NCBI RefSeq assembly: GCF_009755265.1 | Contig: NZ_WPOO01000002.1 | Span: 124,001-188,000, forward strand | DNA length: 64,000 bases | Reading direction: 5' to 3' | Origin: Adlercreutzia rubneri | GTDB taxonomy: Bacteria > Actinomycetota > Coriobacteriia > Coriobacteriales > Eggerthellaceae | In this document: positions 17,249-25,155 of the stretch, one piece after another | Numbering within the stretch: position 1 is the first letter of the stretch | Layout of the letters: each line of letters begins with the position of its first letter | Made by a program: the position numbers and the translations under genes | Notes under the pieces: model-generated | What the model was told of the DNA's origin: nothing | The model's input: only the letters and a program-made list of their open reading frames with translations | Database searches by the model: none

Positions 17249-17372
17249 AGTCGACCTCCGGGAAGGGGAGGGGGCGCGTGCTCTCACTCAACATGCGGTG
17301 CGCGGCTGTGCCGAGAAAGCATCTATGGGATAAGAGGCGAGCGGCGGTGTCGGTTCTAATGCGCATAGTCGA
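17238..17372. repeat. 17-nt direct repeat pair bracketing a 101-nt spacer
   Basis: CTAATGCGCATAGTCGA occurs at 17238-17254, over the ATPase start codon, and again at 17356-17372, over the permease stop codon. The copies are exactly 118 bp apart. The spacer is Pro-type C/G-rich sequence containing the ATPase ribosome-binding site. Confidence 0.85.
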
Positions 17373-18153
17373 GCCTCTTCTCGAAGTGGCGGCTTACCGC
17401 CATGATGGGCAGCGTGAGCACCAGATACAATGCGCCGAGCAGCAGAAACCCGCCGAAGAAGTTGTAGTTCGTGGCGGTGATCTCGCGCATGGTCTGGGTC
17501 AGCTCGATGACGGCGATGACTGACAGCAGCGACGAGTCCTTGATAATGGAGGCCACCTGCCCCGTAAGTGCCGGCAGCGTGCGCGCCACCAGCTGCGGCG
17601 CCACCACGTAGCGCAAGGTTTGGGCGCGGGTGAAGCCGACGGCCCGGGCCGCTTCCATCTGCCCCGCGTCCAGCGACAGCAGGCTGCCGCGCACGATTTC
17701 GGCGATGTAGGCGCCGGAGAACAGCGACAGGATGATGATGCCGGCGAGCACGCGGTTGTCAATGCCCCAGGCTGTGCCGATGATGTAGTAGAAGAAGTAC
17801 ACCTGCACGATGAGCGGCGTGCCGCGGATGATTTTCACGTAGAAGTCGCACAGGTAGCGCAGTGGCAGGAAGCGCGCGCCTTGGCCCGCGGCCACGAGCA
17901 CGCCGAGCACAAGGCTCAGCACGAGGGATGCCGCTGAAATGCCCACGGTCATGCAGAAGCCGTCCCAGATGCGCACGCGGTACTGAGCCACGAAATCGAA
18001 GTTCAGCGAGATGCCCGCTGCGGCCAGCGATGCCCACACCACGGCGATCACGGCCACGCACACGGCCAGGTAGTTCAGGGCCGCCTTCGCCGGGCGCACG
18101 GGCGCACCTGCGGCGGCGGTGAAGGGACGAGTGATGGCGGTGAGGCGTTTCAT
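17356..18153 (-). CDS. Polar amino-acid ABC transporter permease (HisMQ type)
   Basis: This 265-residue membrane subunit has five or six TM helices and the EAA-type motif DAGQMEAARAVGFTRAQTLR contacting the ATPase. The region RGTPLIVQVYFFYY is typical of the HisMQ/GlnP group. It starts 9 nt after the upstream binding-protein stop codon with only a weak ribosome-binding site, so translation is probably coupled. It is the only permease gene in the operon and would act as a homodimer. Confidence 0.9.
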   Translation of the reverse strand: MKRLTAITRPFTAAAGAPVRPAKAALNYLAVCVAVIAVVWASLAAAGISLNFDFVAQYRVRIWDGFCMTVGISAASLVLSLVLGVLVAAGQGARFLPLRYLCDFYVKIIRGTPLIVQVYFFYYIIGTAWGIDNRVLAGIIILSLFSGAYIAEIVRGSLLSLDAGQMEAARAVGFTRAQTLRYVVAPQLVARTLPALTGQVASIIKDSSLLSVIAVIELTQTMREITATNYNFFGGFLLLGALYLVLTLPIMAVSRHFEKRLDYAH

Positions 18154-18162
18154 GAGACTAGA

Positions 18163-19059
18163 TTACTCGAAATCGAAGAACCATTTGAAACCGTACTGGT
18201 CGAAGGCCTTCTTTTCGTCCGCGAGGTACTTCTCGGTGAGGCGATCGAACTCGCCGTCGGTTTTCGACTGCGCGATGAAGGCGTTCAGCTGGTCCAAGAG
18301 CTCGGTGTTGCCCTTCTTCACAGCGATGCCCCATTCCTCGGCGTCTTGGAAGGGGATGAACACGGCCTCGGTGGTGTCGGGGTTCGCCTCGTGGTTGCGG
18401 TAGATGGTCAGCTGGTCGTAGAGGAAGCCGTCGGCCTTGCCCTGCACTACTTCAGTCACGCACGCGCTCTCGTCGGCCAGGCGCACGATTTCAGCGTTGG
18501 TCAGGTTCTTCGTGGCGTACACGTCCCCGGTGGAGCCGGTCTTCACGGCCACCTTCTTGCCCGGCTGGTTCAAGTCATCGATGGAGGCCACGCCGGAATC
18601 CGCGTTCGCCAGAATGGCCAGCTGGGCCATGGCGTAGGCGTCGGAGAAGTCCACGGACTGCTTGCGCTCGTCGGTGATGGTCATGGAGCTGATGACCAGA
18701 TCGGCCTTGTCCGACTGCAGCGACGGGATAAGCCCGTCCCAAGCGGTGTTCTCTATCTGCACGTCGTAGCCGTAGGCAGCTCCGAAGTCGCGGATGAAGT
18801 CGACGGCCAGCCCCTCGGGGTTGCCGGCGTCGTCCTTCGTTTCGAAGGGCGGGTAGGCCAGTTCCATAGCCACGCGGAGGGTCTTTTCGCCGGTGGCGTT
18901 GCCGTCGGTGGCAGAGCTGTCGCTATCGGCGGCATTCGAGGTACAGCCGGCCAAGCAGCAGGCAAGAATGAATGTGATGACGCCGATAAGGGCCAGTACC
19001 CTATGCGGGATTCGGAATGGTGTTGGGACGGAGACGGAAAGGGAAAAGGCGCGCTCCAT
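18163..19059 (-). CDS. Polar amino-acid ABC transporter substrate-binding lipoprotein
   Basis: This 298-residue protein has a hydrophobic signal segment ending in the lipobox LAGC (Cys at about residue 39), followed by a Ser/Asp/Ala linker. The periplasmic-binding-protein fold starts with LRVAMELAYPPFE. The motif DFIRDFGAAYGYDVQ and the TITDERK segment place it with family 3 solute-binding proteins for polar amino acids. AAGGAG lies 7 nt before the ATG. It is the promoter-proximal gene of the importer operon. The ligand cannot be assigned from sequence alone. Confidence 0.92.
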   Translation of the reverse strand: MERAFSLSVSVPTPFRIPHRVLALIGVITFILACCLAGCTSNAADSDSSATDGNATGEKTLRVAMELAYPPFETKDDAGNPEGLAVDFIRDFGAAYGYDVQIENTAWDGLIPSLQSDKADLVISSMTITDERKQSVDFSDAYAMAQLAILANADSGVASIDDLNQPGKKVAVKTGSTGDVYATKNLTNAEIVRLADESACVTEVVQGKADGFLYDQLTIYRNHEANPDTTEAVFIPFQDAEEWGIAVKKGNTELLDQLNAFIAQSKTDGEFDRLTEKYLADEKKAFDQYGFKWFFDFE

Positions 19060-19274
19060 GAGTTCTCTCCTTCATGATAGAGGGCTGCGATCATGCTCTT
19101 TTTTCTGGCTCTTATGGTACGGTAGACGACTGTCAGATCGACAGGAAAATATGATCTGTTAGCATTGCGATAAGCATGGCAGGATATTCTACGATTGTGC
19201 TAGTTCTAGGTTGGGTTATAGCATGGTTTGCAGTGTCCGTGCCGTGAGAAGGTGTTGCGGAAAAGGAGGCGTCC

Positions 19275-19562
19275 GTGGGCAGCAAGAAGCGGTCGGCGTG
19301 GCAGAAGCAGAAAGCGGAGTTCGCCGCATCTCTCGGCGGCATGGACGACCTGTTCGCCAGCGAGAACGCGCGCAGCCAGCGCCATGACGAGGAGCGCGCC
19401 GCGGCCCTTCGCCACAAGGCCTGCGAGCGCAAGAACCGCTATGCCAGCCGCTACGAGGCCGAACTCACCGCCGCCGAGTGCGCCGAACACGGCGCCCCGC
19501 CCCTGCACGTCTACCACTGCCCCTATTGCAATGGCTGGCACCTCACCTCAAAGGGGGAGTAA
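19275..19562 (+). CDS. Small hypothetical protein with a CxxC motif
   Basis: This 95-residue basic, helical protein has a C-terminal HCPYCNGWHLT motif, which with an earlier Cys and His could bind zinc. It starts with GTG, preceded by AAAAGGAGG at a 5-nt spacing, strong evidence that it is translated. No function is recognised; similar small proteins with a CPYC-x-GWH ending occur in actinobacteria, often annotated as hypothetical. It stands alone between the divergent importer operon and an array of TTTCGCA repeats. Confidence 0.7.
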   Translation: MGSKKRSAWQKQKAEFAASLGGMDDLFASENARSQRHDEERAAALRHKACERKNRYASRYEAELTAAECAEHGAPPLHVYHCPYCNGWHLTSKGE

Positions 19563-19600
19563 CCAGGCACGCGAACACTTCTGGTGTAGCCCCCAAGCCT

Positions 19601-19654
19601 TTCGCATCTTTCGCAGAGTTTCGCAAGTTTCGCAGAGTTTCGCAAGTTTCGCAA
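19601..19654. repeat. Six TTTCGCA heptamers at 9/10-bp spacing
   Basis: TTTCGCA begins at 19601, 19610, 19620, 19629, 19639 and 19648, so spacing alternates 9 and 10 bp. The larger unit is 19 bp and is repeated almost exactly. The array lies between the convergent ends of the small CxxC protein gene and the wall-anchored protein gene. Confidence 0.9.
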
Positions 19655-19709
19655 AAAGGGGGAGGGGCCCGTTGCGCGGTAATTTCCTGTTTCGGGCAGC
19701 GTGGCGGGC

Positions 19710-21146
19710 TCAGCGCCGGGCGCGGCGGTTCATGGCGAAGGCGATGGCGCCGGCTGCCGCTGCTCCCAGGGCGAGGCTTGCGATGATGGCAAAGGGGACG
19801 AGATCCCCCGTTTGGGCCAGCCGTTCGCCCTCCTTCAAGCCGGTCTCGTAGACATTCTTCACGTAGTCGGCGTCGGACTTGCTCACGGGGTTCTCGATCA
19901 TTTCGTCGGTGATTTCCGTCTTGTCTTGAGCGTCGCCCGATTCGATGAAGTCCTTCACGATCTCGTCCTTCACATCGTCAGGCAGGGCGTCTTCGATCTC
20001 GTCCTTATCGAAAGTGGTGTCGCTCGGCATGCTCGGTGCGGTGCTTCCGTCAGCGCTCGGCGTATCGGCGGGCTTGCTGGCGCTGGAATCGTCCGCTGGC
20101 TTGTCGGCGTCGGAGTCATCGGCGGGTTGGTCGGCGGAATCGTCGCCGTTTTCGCTATCGTCGGGCTGCGCCCCATCGCCCGGCTGCGCCCCATCGCCCG
20201 GCTGCGTCCCATCGCCCGGCTGCGCCCCATCGCCGGGCTGCGTCGTGTCGCTGGGAATCTCAATATCGTCGGGCAGGTTCGCGGAATCGGGCACATAGAG
20301 CACATTGATGACGTTGTCGTCGGGATTTACGCCCACATGTATCTCGGAAGGATAGGTGTCCACCACATAGGTGCCGTCAATCTTGTACTCGTAGGCATCC
20401 CCCTTGACGAGTTGGTCGAAGCGCTGGTTGGTGAAGGTCTCCGATCCCATCTTAACGAACTTCACGTCATCGGGCGCCAGCGCGTCCTTCCAGTTGTCGG
20501 CGGTCAGGTCGGCGTTTTCCATGAGGTAGTAGTTCACGGTGTACTCGTTGTTCCACAGCTTGAAGTAGAAGAGGTTGATGACGTTATCGGAAGGGTTCTC
20601 AGTCAACGTGAGATTCTGCGGCCAACCGTCCCAGAAGAAATACCCGGGGATGTCGACTACGTAATCCCATGCGTTGATCGTTTGCCCGACGTGTACGTCG
20701 GTGAGCTCGTAGGAACCCAGCAACACCCGGCCGTTCTCGTCGGGCTCGGTATCGCCGTCGTCGTAATTGACGTTTTCGTAGTACATGATCGTCGCCGTGG
20801 TCGGTGCCCCCTCAGCAGCCTTCTCGTTGCTTTCATGGGCGTCGGGAGAGGCGTTGCCTTCTGCTGGTGTCGCCTCGGCCGCTGTTGCGTCGGTGCTGGT
20901 GGAGCCTTCAGTGTTCTCGGCCGCTGAGCTTTCATCAGATGTATCGGCCGCGGGGGCGGCGTTGTCTTCCGCTGCGGCATCGCTGGTCTCGGCAGCTTCC
21001 GCGTTCGTGTCGGAAGCCGTCGAGGCCAGGGCCTGGATGGCGCTGCTTCCCTGCTGGTAGGCGCACGCCCCGAGGGGGATAACGAGGCACAGCGCCAGTA
21101 TCCACAGGGCGACAACGCGGACAGTTCGTTTCTTTGAAGCGGTCAT
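19710..21146 (-). CDS. Secreted surface protein with MucBP-like repeats and LAQTG anchor
   Basis: The 478-residue product begins with an N-terminal signal segment ending LGAC, which fits a lipobox. An Ala/Glu/Ser-rich stretch follows, then two or three related beta-rich segments with NPSDNVINLFYF and NPDDNVINVLYV, resembling MucBP/adhesin repeats. A Gly-Asp-Gln-Pro tandem repeat and a Ser/Asp/Ala stalk come next. The C-terminus has a sortase-type motif LAQTGD, a hydrophobic helix and an RRARR tail. The Met at 21146 has GGAG 6 nt upstream; the longer frame to 21374 runs without a ribosome-binding site. Having both a lipobox-like Cys and a sorting signal is unusual. Confidence 0.75.
   Translation of the reverse strand: MTASKKRTVRVVALWILALCLVIPLGACAYQQGSSAIQALASTASDTNAEAAETSDAAAEDNAAPAADTSDESSAAENTEGSTSTDATAAEATPAEGNASPDAHESNEKAAEGAPTTATIMYYENVNYDDGDTEPDENGRVLLGSYELTDVHVGQTINAWDYVVDIPGYFFWDGWPQNLTLTENPSDNVINLFYFKLWNNEYTVNYYLMENADLTADNWKDALAPDDVKFVKMGSETFTNQRFDQLVKGDAYEYKIDGTYVVDTYPSEIHVGVNPDDNVINVLYVPDSANLPDDIEIPSDTTQPGDGAQPGDGTQPGDGAQPGDGAQPDDSENGDDSADQPADDSDADKPADDSSASKPADTPSADGSTAPSMPSDTTFDKDEIEDALPDDVKDEIVKDFIESGDAQDKTEITDEMIENPVSKSDADYVKNVYETGLKEGERLAQTGDLVPFAIIASLALGAAAAGAIAFAMNRRARR
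20164..20242 (-). repeat. 18-bp in-gene tandem repeat (four units plus part)
   Basis: Four 18-bp units and a partial fifth encode GDG(A/T)QP hexapeptides in the stalk of the wall-anchored protein. Such repeats readily change number by slippage. Confidence 0.85.
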
Positions 21147-21333
21147 GACGGTCTCCGATCCTCGGCTCCATCGATTATTTCTGAGCAAAAATATCGACTT
21201 TAGTATAGGAGGCGTCTTCCGCGCGGCCGCTCGTGCCTGCAAGCTGTCATCACTTCTCACGCAAGCCGTTTTCCCGCGGAAACATTGGCTCTCGCCGGGC
21301 CTGCCGAAAGCAAAGGGTGGCGGGACGGCGCAG

Positions 21334-22335
21334 CTATTCCCTCGTCGGGAACGAGTACACGTACTGGCCGCCATAGAACTTGCCGAGCAGGTAGAGGTTG
21401 CTCGCCGCCTCGTTGGCCAGGTACACCTCGCCGTTCACGTCGTCGATGCCCTCGGCCATGGGCGGCACGGTAAGCGTCTCCACCCGCGTGGCCTCGTCCA
21501 GGAAGTACAGCGGCGCCTTGTGCCCTTCCACGAGATAGCTGCCGCCGCGCTTGGCCTGGGCCGGGTCGTAGATGCGCACCTCGGCGTCGCCGAACCCCCA
21601 CGCCAGGCTGAGGACGATGTTCCCCTCGGGCGTGACGCACATGCCCTGCACGTTGCCGGGAATGGAGTACACCGCCGAGGGATGCTCGCCGAAGCCGAAG
21701 GGGCCGCCGTCGTGCGGGGCGTAGGCAAGCAGGAGAGCCGGGTTCGTCTCGCCGGAGGGGCAGCGCAGCCAGTGGCTCTTCGGTGTGGGGTAGAACAGCC
21801 GATGGGAGAACTCGCCGATGTAGAGCATGTCCTTCTGCACGGTCATGAAGGCGGGCATAAGCGGCACGGCGCGGTGCCCGGTTGCCTGCAGCACGTCGCC
21901 GTCGGCCGCCTTGGCTAGCTCGGCGCGATCCAGCGCGATGAACCCGTCGCGCACGGTGAGGAACACGAAGGGCCCGGCAGCTGTCACGGCGGCGCCGTGA
22001 CCGCGGTACAGCGAGCCCTCGGGCAGGCGCACCTCGTGGCGGCGCACCGTACCGTCGGCGCCCACCTGGTAGATGGGGGAGGGCCGGCGGTTCGCCAGGT
22101 AGCCGCTGAAGAGCCAGGTTTGCTCATCGGACAGGTAGAACAGGTCCTGGGGCACGAAGCCCTCGCTGATGCCGGGAATCTTGAAGCGGCGCGTGGCCTC
22201 GGCGTAGAACGGCTTGCACGTGGTGCGCACCGCGCGGCGCTTCAGCAGAAACCCCGTGAAGGCCACGGCGGCACCGGCGGCAATGCCGGCGCTCGCGACG
22301 ACGATGGTGGGCAAGGTCTTGGACTTCCCGCTCAT
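21334..22335 (-). CDS. Membrane-anchored beta-propeller-like hypothetical protein
   Basis: This 333-residue protein has one N-terminal TM helix (about residues 8-30) and a long extracytoplasmic domain. Repeated short beta patterns such as YQVGADGTVRRHEV, MCVTPEGNIVLSLAWG and GIDDVNGEVYLANEA suggest a beta-propeller of the SMP-30/NHL kind. The start at 22335 (MSGKSK) has GGGAGG 6 nt upstream; the frame open to 22398 is not supported. No catalytic motif is recognised. Neighbours give no clear clue. Possible roles are ligand binding or a lactonase-like activity, but this is not established. Confidence 0.65.
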   Translation of the reverse strand: MSGKSKTLPTIVVASAGIAAGAAVAFTGFLLKRRAVRTTCKPFYAEATRRFKIPGISEGFVPQDLFYLSDEQTWLFSGYLANRRPSPIYQVGADGTVRRHEVRLPEGSLYRGHGAAVTAAGPFVFLTVRDGFIALDRAELAKAADGDVLQATGHRAVPLMPAFMTVQKDMLYIGEFSHRLFYPTPKSHWLRCPSGETNPALLLAYAPHDGGPFGFGEHPSAVYSIPGNVQGMCVTPEGNIVLSLAWGFGDAEVRIYDPAQAKRGGSYLVEGHKAPLYFLDEATRVETLTVPPMAEGIDDVNGEVYLANEAASNLYLLGKFYGGQYVYSFPTRE

Positions 22336-22497
22336 AAGGAACCTCCCAACGGCGAAAGATTGCGCGTCGTGCGCAGATCCGCGCCGAAGAGCCGGCACGG
22401 GCTGCGCATCGGTTCCATTGTGCGTCCGTTTCCCCGCGGCGCAGGCCGCCTGCCGCGTTTGTTACGCGCAGGTCAGAAACACCTTGCGGGACTGTGG

Positions 22498-23382
22498 CTA
22501 TCTTCTCAGCGCCCTTGAGGGGTCGATGTGCTTGAGAAGCTGGGGATTGTCGAAGAGCTCGGGGCAGAGAAGGGCCTCGCGATTAAGGGCGTGCTCGGCG
22601 CCTAGCAGCAGATTCTCGTAAAATGCCTCCAGCGGTTTTCGCTCGGGCAAGATACCGGCCTCGTTGTTGCGGTAGTTGGCCCGCACCAGGGCGTCGCGGT
22701 AGTAACGCGCGTGCTTTTGGAAGGGCTCGTTGCCCACGGTGAAGCCGAGCGAGCCGAGGTACAGTTCCGAGAACACAGCCACGGTGCGGGTGTTGCCCTC
22801 GACGAAGGGGTGCACCTGCCAGAGAAACGCGATGAACTGCGCGAGCCGCGCGACATCGGCCTCGGAGAGCGTCGTTCCGTAAGACTGGCGGCCTTCCTCG
22901 CGGAACAGGTAGTCCAGCGACGTCTGGATCATGGCCGGGTCGGCGTACAGCACGCTGTCGCCGTTGAGAATATCCTCCTGCTTTACGAGTCGCTCGGTTT
23001 TGAACTGGCCCGGTCGATAGGTCTCGGCATCGAGATCTTGGAACAGCGCGCGGTGGATAAGGGAGAGCATGTCGGGGGCGAAGACGAAGCTGCCGGCCTC
23101 CAGCATCTCGGCGATGCGCTGGCTGACCAGATCGGCCTCGGCCGTGGCCTGCCGCCCGTCCGCTTCCCCCGTGTGATAGGCGCGGATGAGCTCGCCTGTC
23201 TCCTGCAAGGTGTACTGGCCCTGTTCGTAGCTGCGGGCCAGGTCGTGCAGGTAGGGAGATACTTCCAGCCCGTCCACCGCCTGCAGCCCGATGGCCACAG
23301 CCCAGTAGTGCCGCCGCGCCTCTGCATCGGAGGCATGGGTGTCGGTCTCATAGGGGAAGTCGTCGAAGCTATCGGCAGACAT
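22498..23382 (-). CDS. Fic/DOC family protein with HPFVEGNTRT motif
   Basis: This 294-residue Fic-domain protein has the active-site loop HPFVEGNTRT, in which the second Gly of the usual GNGR is Thr and the trailing Arg is absent. This variant is common in a large Fic subfamily. The N-terminal 90 residues are helical (YTLQETGELIRAYHTGE) and may form an antitoxin-like cap. AAGGA lies about 8 nt upstream of the ATG. It is separate in sequence from the winged-helix Fic protein at 11.4 kb. Substrate and target are unknown. Confidence 0.85.
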   Translation of the reverse strand: MSADSFDDFPYETDTHASDAEARRHYWAVAIGLQAVDGLEVSPYLHDLARSYEQGQYTLQETGELIRAYHTGEADGRQATAEADLVSQRIAEMLEAGSFVFAPDMLSLIHRALFQDLDAETYRPGQFKTERLVKQEDILNGDSVLYADPAMIQTSLDYLFREEGRQSYGTTLSEADVARLAQFIAFLWQVHPFVEGNTRTVAVFSELYLGSLGFTVGNEPFQKHARYYRDALVRANYRNNEAGILPERKPLEAFYENLLLGAEHALNREALLCPELFDNPQLLKHIDPSRALRR

Positions 23383-23465
23383 AGCCCATCCTTCTCGTTG
23401 ACCCTTTCTGCTGAGTGGAGGTGGCGGAAAGTAAAACGCCCTCCGAAGAGGGCGTTCGTTTCAAA

Positions 23466-23552
23466 TGGTGCGGGCGAGAGGACTTGAACCTCCATGGGGT
23501 TGCCCCCATACGGACCTGAACCGTACGCGTCTGCCAATTCCGCCACGCCCGC
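23466..23552 (-). tRNA. tRNA-Leu (anticodon CAG)
   Basis: The 87-nt minus-strand sequence folds as a class II tRNA. The acceptor stem GCGGGCG pairs with CGCCCGC, the anticodon stem TACGG/CCGTA encloses TTCAGGT, and there is a long variable arm TGGGGGCAACCCCA and a T arm with GGTTCAAGTCC. A genome-encoded CCA ends it. The anticodon CAG (plus-strand 23516-23518) reads CUG leucine codons. Confidence 0.95.
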
Positions 23553-23699
23553 AGGTGCTTTTTCGGCCTTGCCAAAAGAGCGTTGACTATCTTACCCGAC
23601 TTACGCCACCGGTGCAAGAAGTTTTTTTGGGAAATGCCGCGTTTTCGTCAGGGCCATGGCTCGGAGAAGAGGACGCTGCGTTGGTCAGGCGGGGTCGGC

Positions 23700-23930
23700 C
23701 TATTCCCCGCGCAGGATGGTGTCGGCGGTCTCGGTGAGGGCGGCGTCGGTTTCGTTCTGCTGGCGACGCTCGGCCTTCTTCTCGTGAGCGATCTCGTCGC
23801 CGATAGCTTCGTGGAAGCCGTGGGCTTCGCGCTCCTCTTGTTCCTTTACTTTGCGAATCTCGTCACCGATATGGTCTTCGACGTGCTTTTCCTTCTGCGT
23901 CTCGTGCTGGTGGTACGTTTCCTGGCTCAC
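23700..23930 (-). CDS. Small highly charged hypothetical protein
   Basis: This 76-residue protein is extremely rich in Glu, Lys, His and Gln and is predicted to be a helix or coiled coil. The GTG at 23930 is chosen because AAGGGAGG lies 5 nt upstream; the frame open to 23990 lacks such a site. No family is recognised and no membrane segment is present. It lies downstream of the divergent purE control region. It may be a small cytoplasmic stress or metal-handling protein, but that is speculation. Confidence 0.6.
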   Translation of the reverse strand: MSQETYHQHETQKEKHVEDHIGDEIRKVKEQEEREAHGFHEAIGDEIAHEKKAERRQQNETDAALTETADTILRGE

Positions 23931-24090
23931 GGTGGCCTCCCTTTCGAAGCAGCGGCAACGGTGTTTCCATGTCGCTCGATCAATTGCCATTCATTTTGCG
24001 ATAGGTCCAGCGGCTTCTTCTCTTCGCCGCCCTAACCGTCAACGAACCGCAACGGCTTTGTCGGGATATCTATCCTTCTATGACCATGAT

Positions 24091-24130
24091 GTTCCGTTAA
24101 TCTCCGTTAAGTTCCGTTATTCTCCGTTAA
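24091..24130. repeat. Four TCCGTTA iterons at exact 10-bp spacing
   Basis: TCCGTTA starts at 24093, 24103, 24113 and 24123. The array is a 20-bp unit repeated twice with one mismatch. All copies face the same side of the DNA helix, about 150-185 bp upstream of purE. Confidence 0.85.
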
Positions 24131-24275
24131 ATCTCTTGAACAGGAGGAGGCCGTTGGCTGAAAACGGAATCTCCAGTCTGTTTGCCTGCAGGGGCGTGCG
24201 GCTATAATAACGGCGACAGAGCACAAGGCGATAGAACGTAGCCGCACAACAAGCACCGAGGGAAAGGACGCGGAT

Positions 24276-24737
24276 ATGGCAGAGGCAACGCCGGTCGTGG
24301 GTATTATCATGGGGTCGGAATCGGACATGCCGGCCATGGAGCCGTGCATGGCCCAGTTGGACGCCATGGGCGTGCCCTACGAGGTGAAGGTAGCGAGCGC
24401 CCACCGCAAGCCGGCCGTAGTGCACGAGTGGGCCGAAACGGCCCACGATCGCGGCATCAAGGTGATCATCGCCGCCGCCGGCAAGGCCGCGCATCTGGGC
24501 GGCGTGGTGGCCGCCTTCACGCCGCTGCCGGTCATCGCCGTGCCCATGAAGACGAGCGATTTGGGCGGCCTGGACTCGCTGCTGTCCATGGTGCAGATGC
24601 CCTCGGGCGTGCCGGTGGCCTGCGTGGCCATCAACGGCGCGAAGAACGCCGCCATTCTGGCCGTGCAGATGATGGGCACGGGCGATGCGACCATGCTGCA
24701 AAAGGTGGCCGACCTGAAGGCAGAGATGGCGTCGTAA
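24276..24737 (+). CDS. purE: N5-carboxyaminoimidazole ribonucleotide mutase
   Basis: This is a class I PurE, which moves the carboxylate of N5-CAIR to give CAIR in de novo purine synthesis. At 153 residues it has the family's typical length, with GSESDMPAM, SAHRKP and the AAGKAAHLGGV active-site segment, usually GxAAHLPG. AAAGGA precedes the ATG. No other pur gene is adjacent, although the window ends in a probable purF. Regulation may involve the iteron array upstream. Confidence 0.93.
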   Translation: MAEATPVVGIIMGSESDMPAMEPCMAQLDAMGVPYEVKVASAHRKPAVVHEWAETAHDRGIKVIIAAAGKAAHLGGVVAAFTPLPVIAVPMKTSDLGGLDSLLSMVQMPSGVPVACVAINGAKNAAILAVQMMGTGDATMLQKVADLKAEMAS

Positions 24738-25155
24738 GCCGTTCTCGTCTTGTGATGGGTGCGGTCTACGCCACGCAATTTGCTCGACGGTTTACGTGGC
24801 AGAGGCGGCCTTGTTCGTGGTTGCAGGCAGTTTGGACTCCGATTTTTCCCAAAAAATTGCGTTTGTTAGCATCCGCAGTGGAGCCGCGGGAAATCTAAGG
24901 GACGAAAATGACGCTAATGAGGGCAAATGGTTCAATTTCGGGGCAGAAAGTGGACATGAGGCGAGGTCTTCCGTCTCGAATGTCTGCAGAAAATGCTAAC
25001 AACCGCAATTTTTGGCGAAAAGCCGATAGGCAAATTGTCCCAGTAGATTGAGTCGGCGGGTAGACAGTAAGTTGATACCGACAGAAAGAGCGTCCGTTAG
25101 GTTGACGCCAGCGGATAGGTTGTTCCAACAGGTTGACGAGAGTGGCGGAACGAAC
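24738..25155. other. Intergenic region between purE and iorA
   Basis: This 418-bp stretch has no convincing gene. It holds a long inverted-repeat element (24848-25014) and, after it, scattered GTTGAC-like hexamers at irregular spacing up to the iorA start. The frame running into iorA from 25048 is not supported by a ribosome-binding site. Confidence 0.6.
24848..25014. repeat. MITE-like element with ~31-bp inverted ends
   Basis: The left end (24848-24878) and the reverse complement of the right end (24984-25014) match at about 26 of 31 positions, sharing TTGTTAGCAT and CCAAAAA-TTGCG blocks. Between them lies about 105 bp without a gene. Confidence 0.6.

Noticed and set aside
19601..19654. Possible CRISPR array
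   Set aside because: Repeats are only 7 nt with 2-3 nt between; a short tandem array.
24138..24275. Purine riboswitch upstream of purE
   Set aside because: No purine-aptamer-like three-way junction or conserved loop sequence could be recognised.
24796..24999. 67-residue frame after purE
   Set aside because: It overlaps the inverted-repeat element and has no ribosome-binding site or domain.
25046..25137. GTTGAC-like hexamers upstream of iorA as an operator array
   Set aside because: Spacing is irregular (13-30 bp) and copies differ; no reliable pattern.
25048..25155. N-terminal extension of IorA
   Set aside because: It has no ribosome-binding site and its sequence is unlike the family; the homologous start is at 25156.
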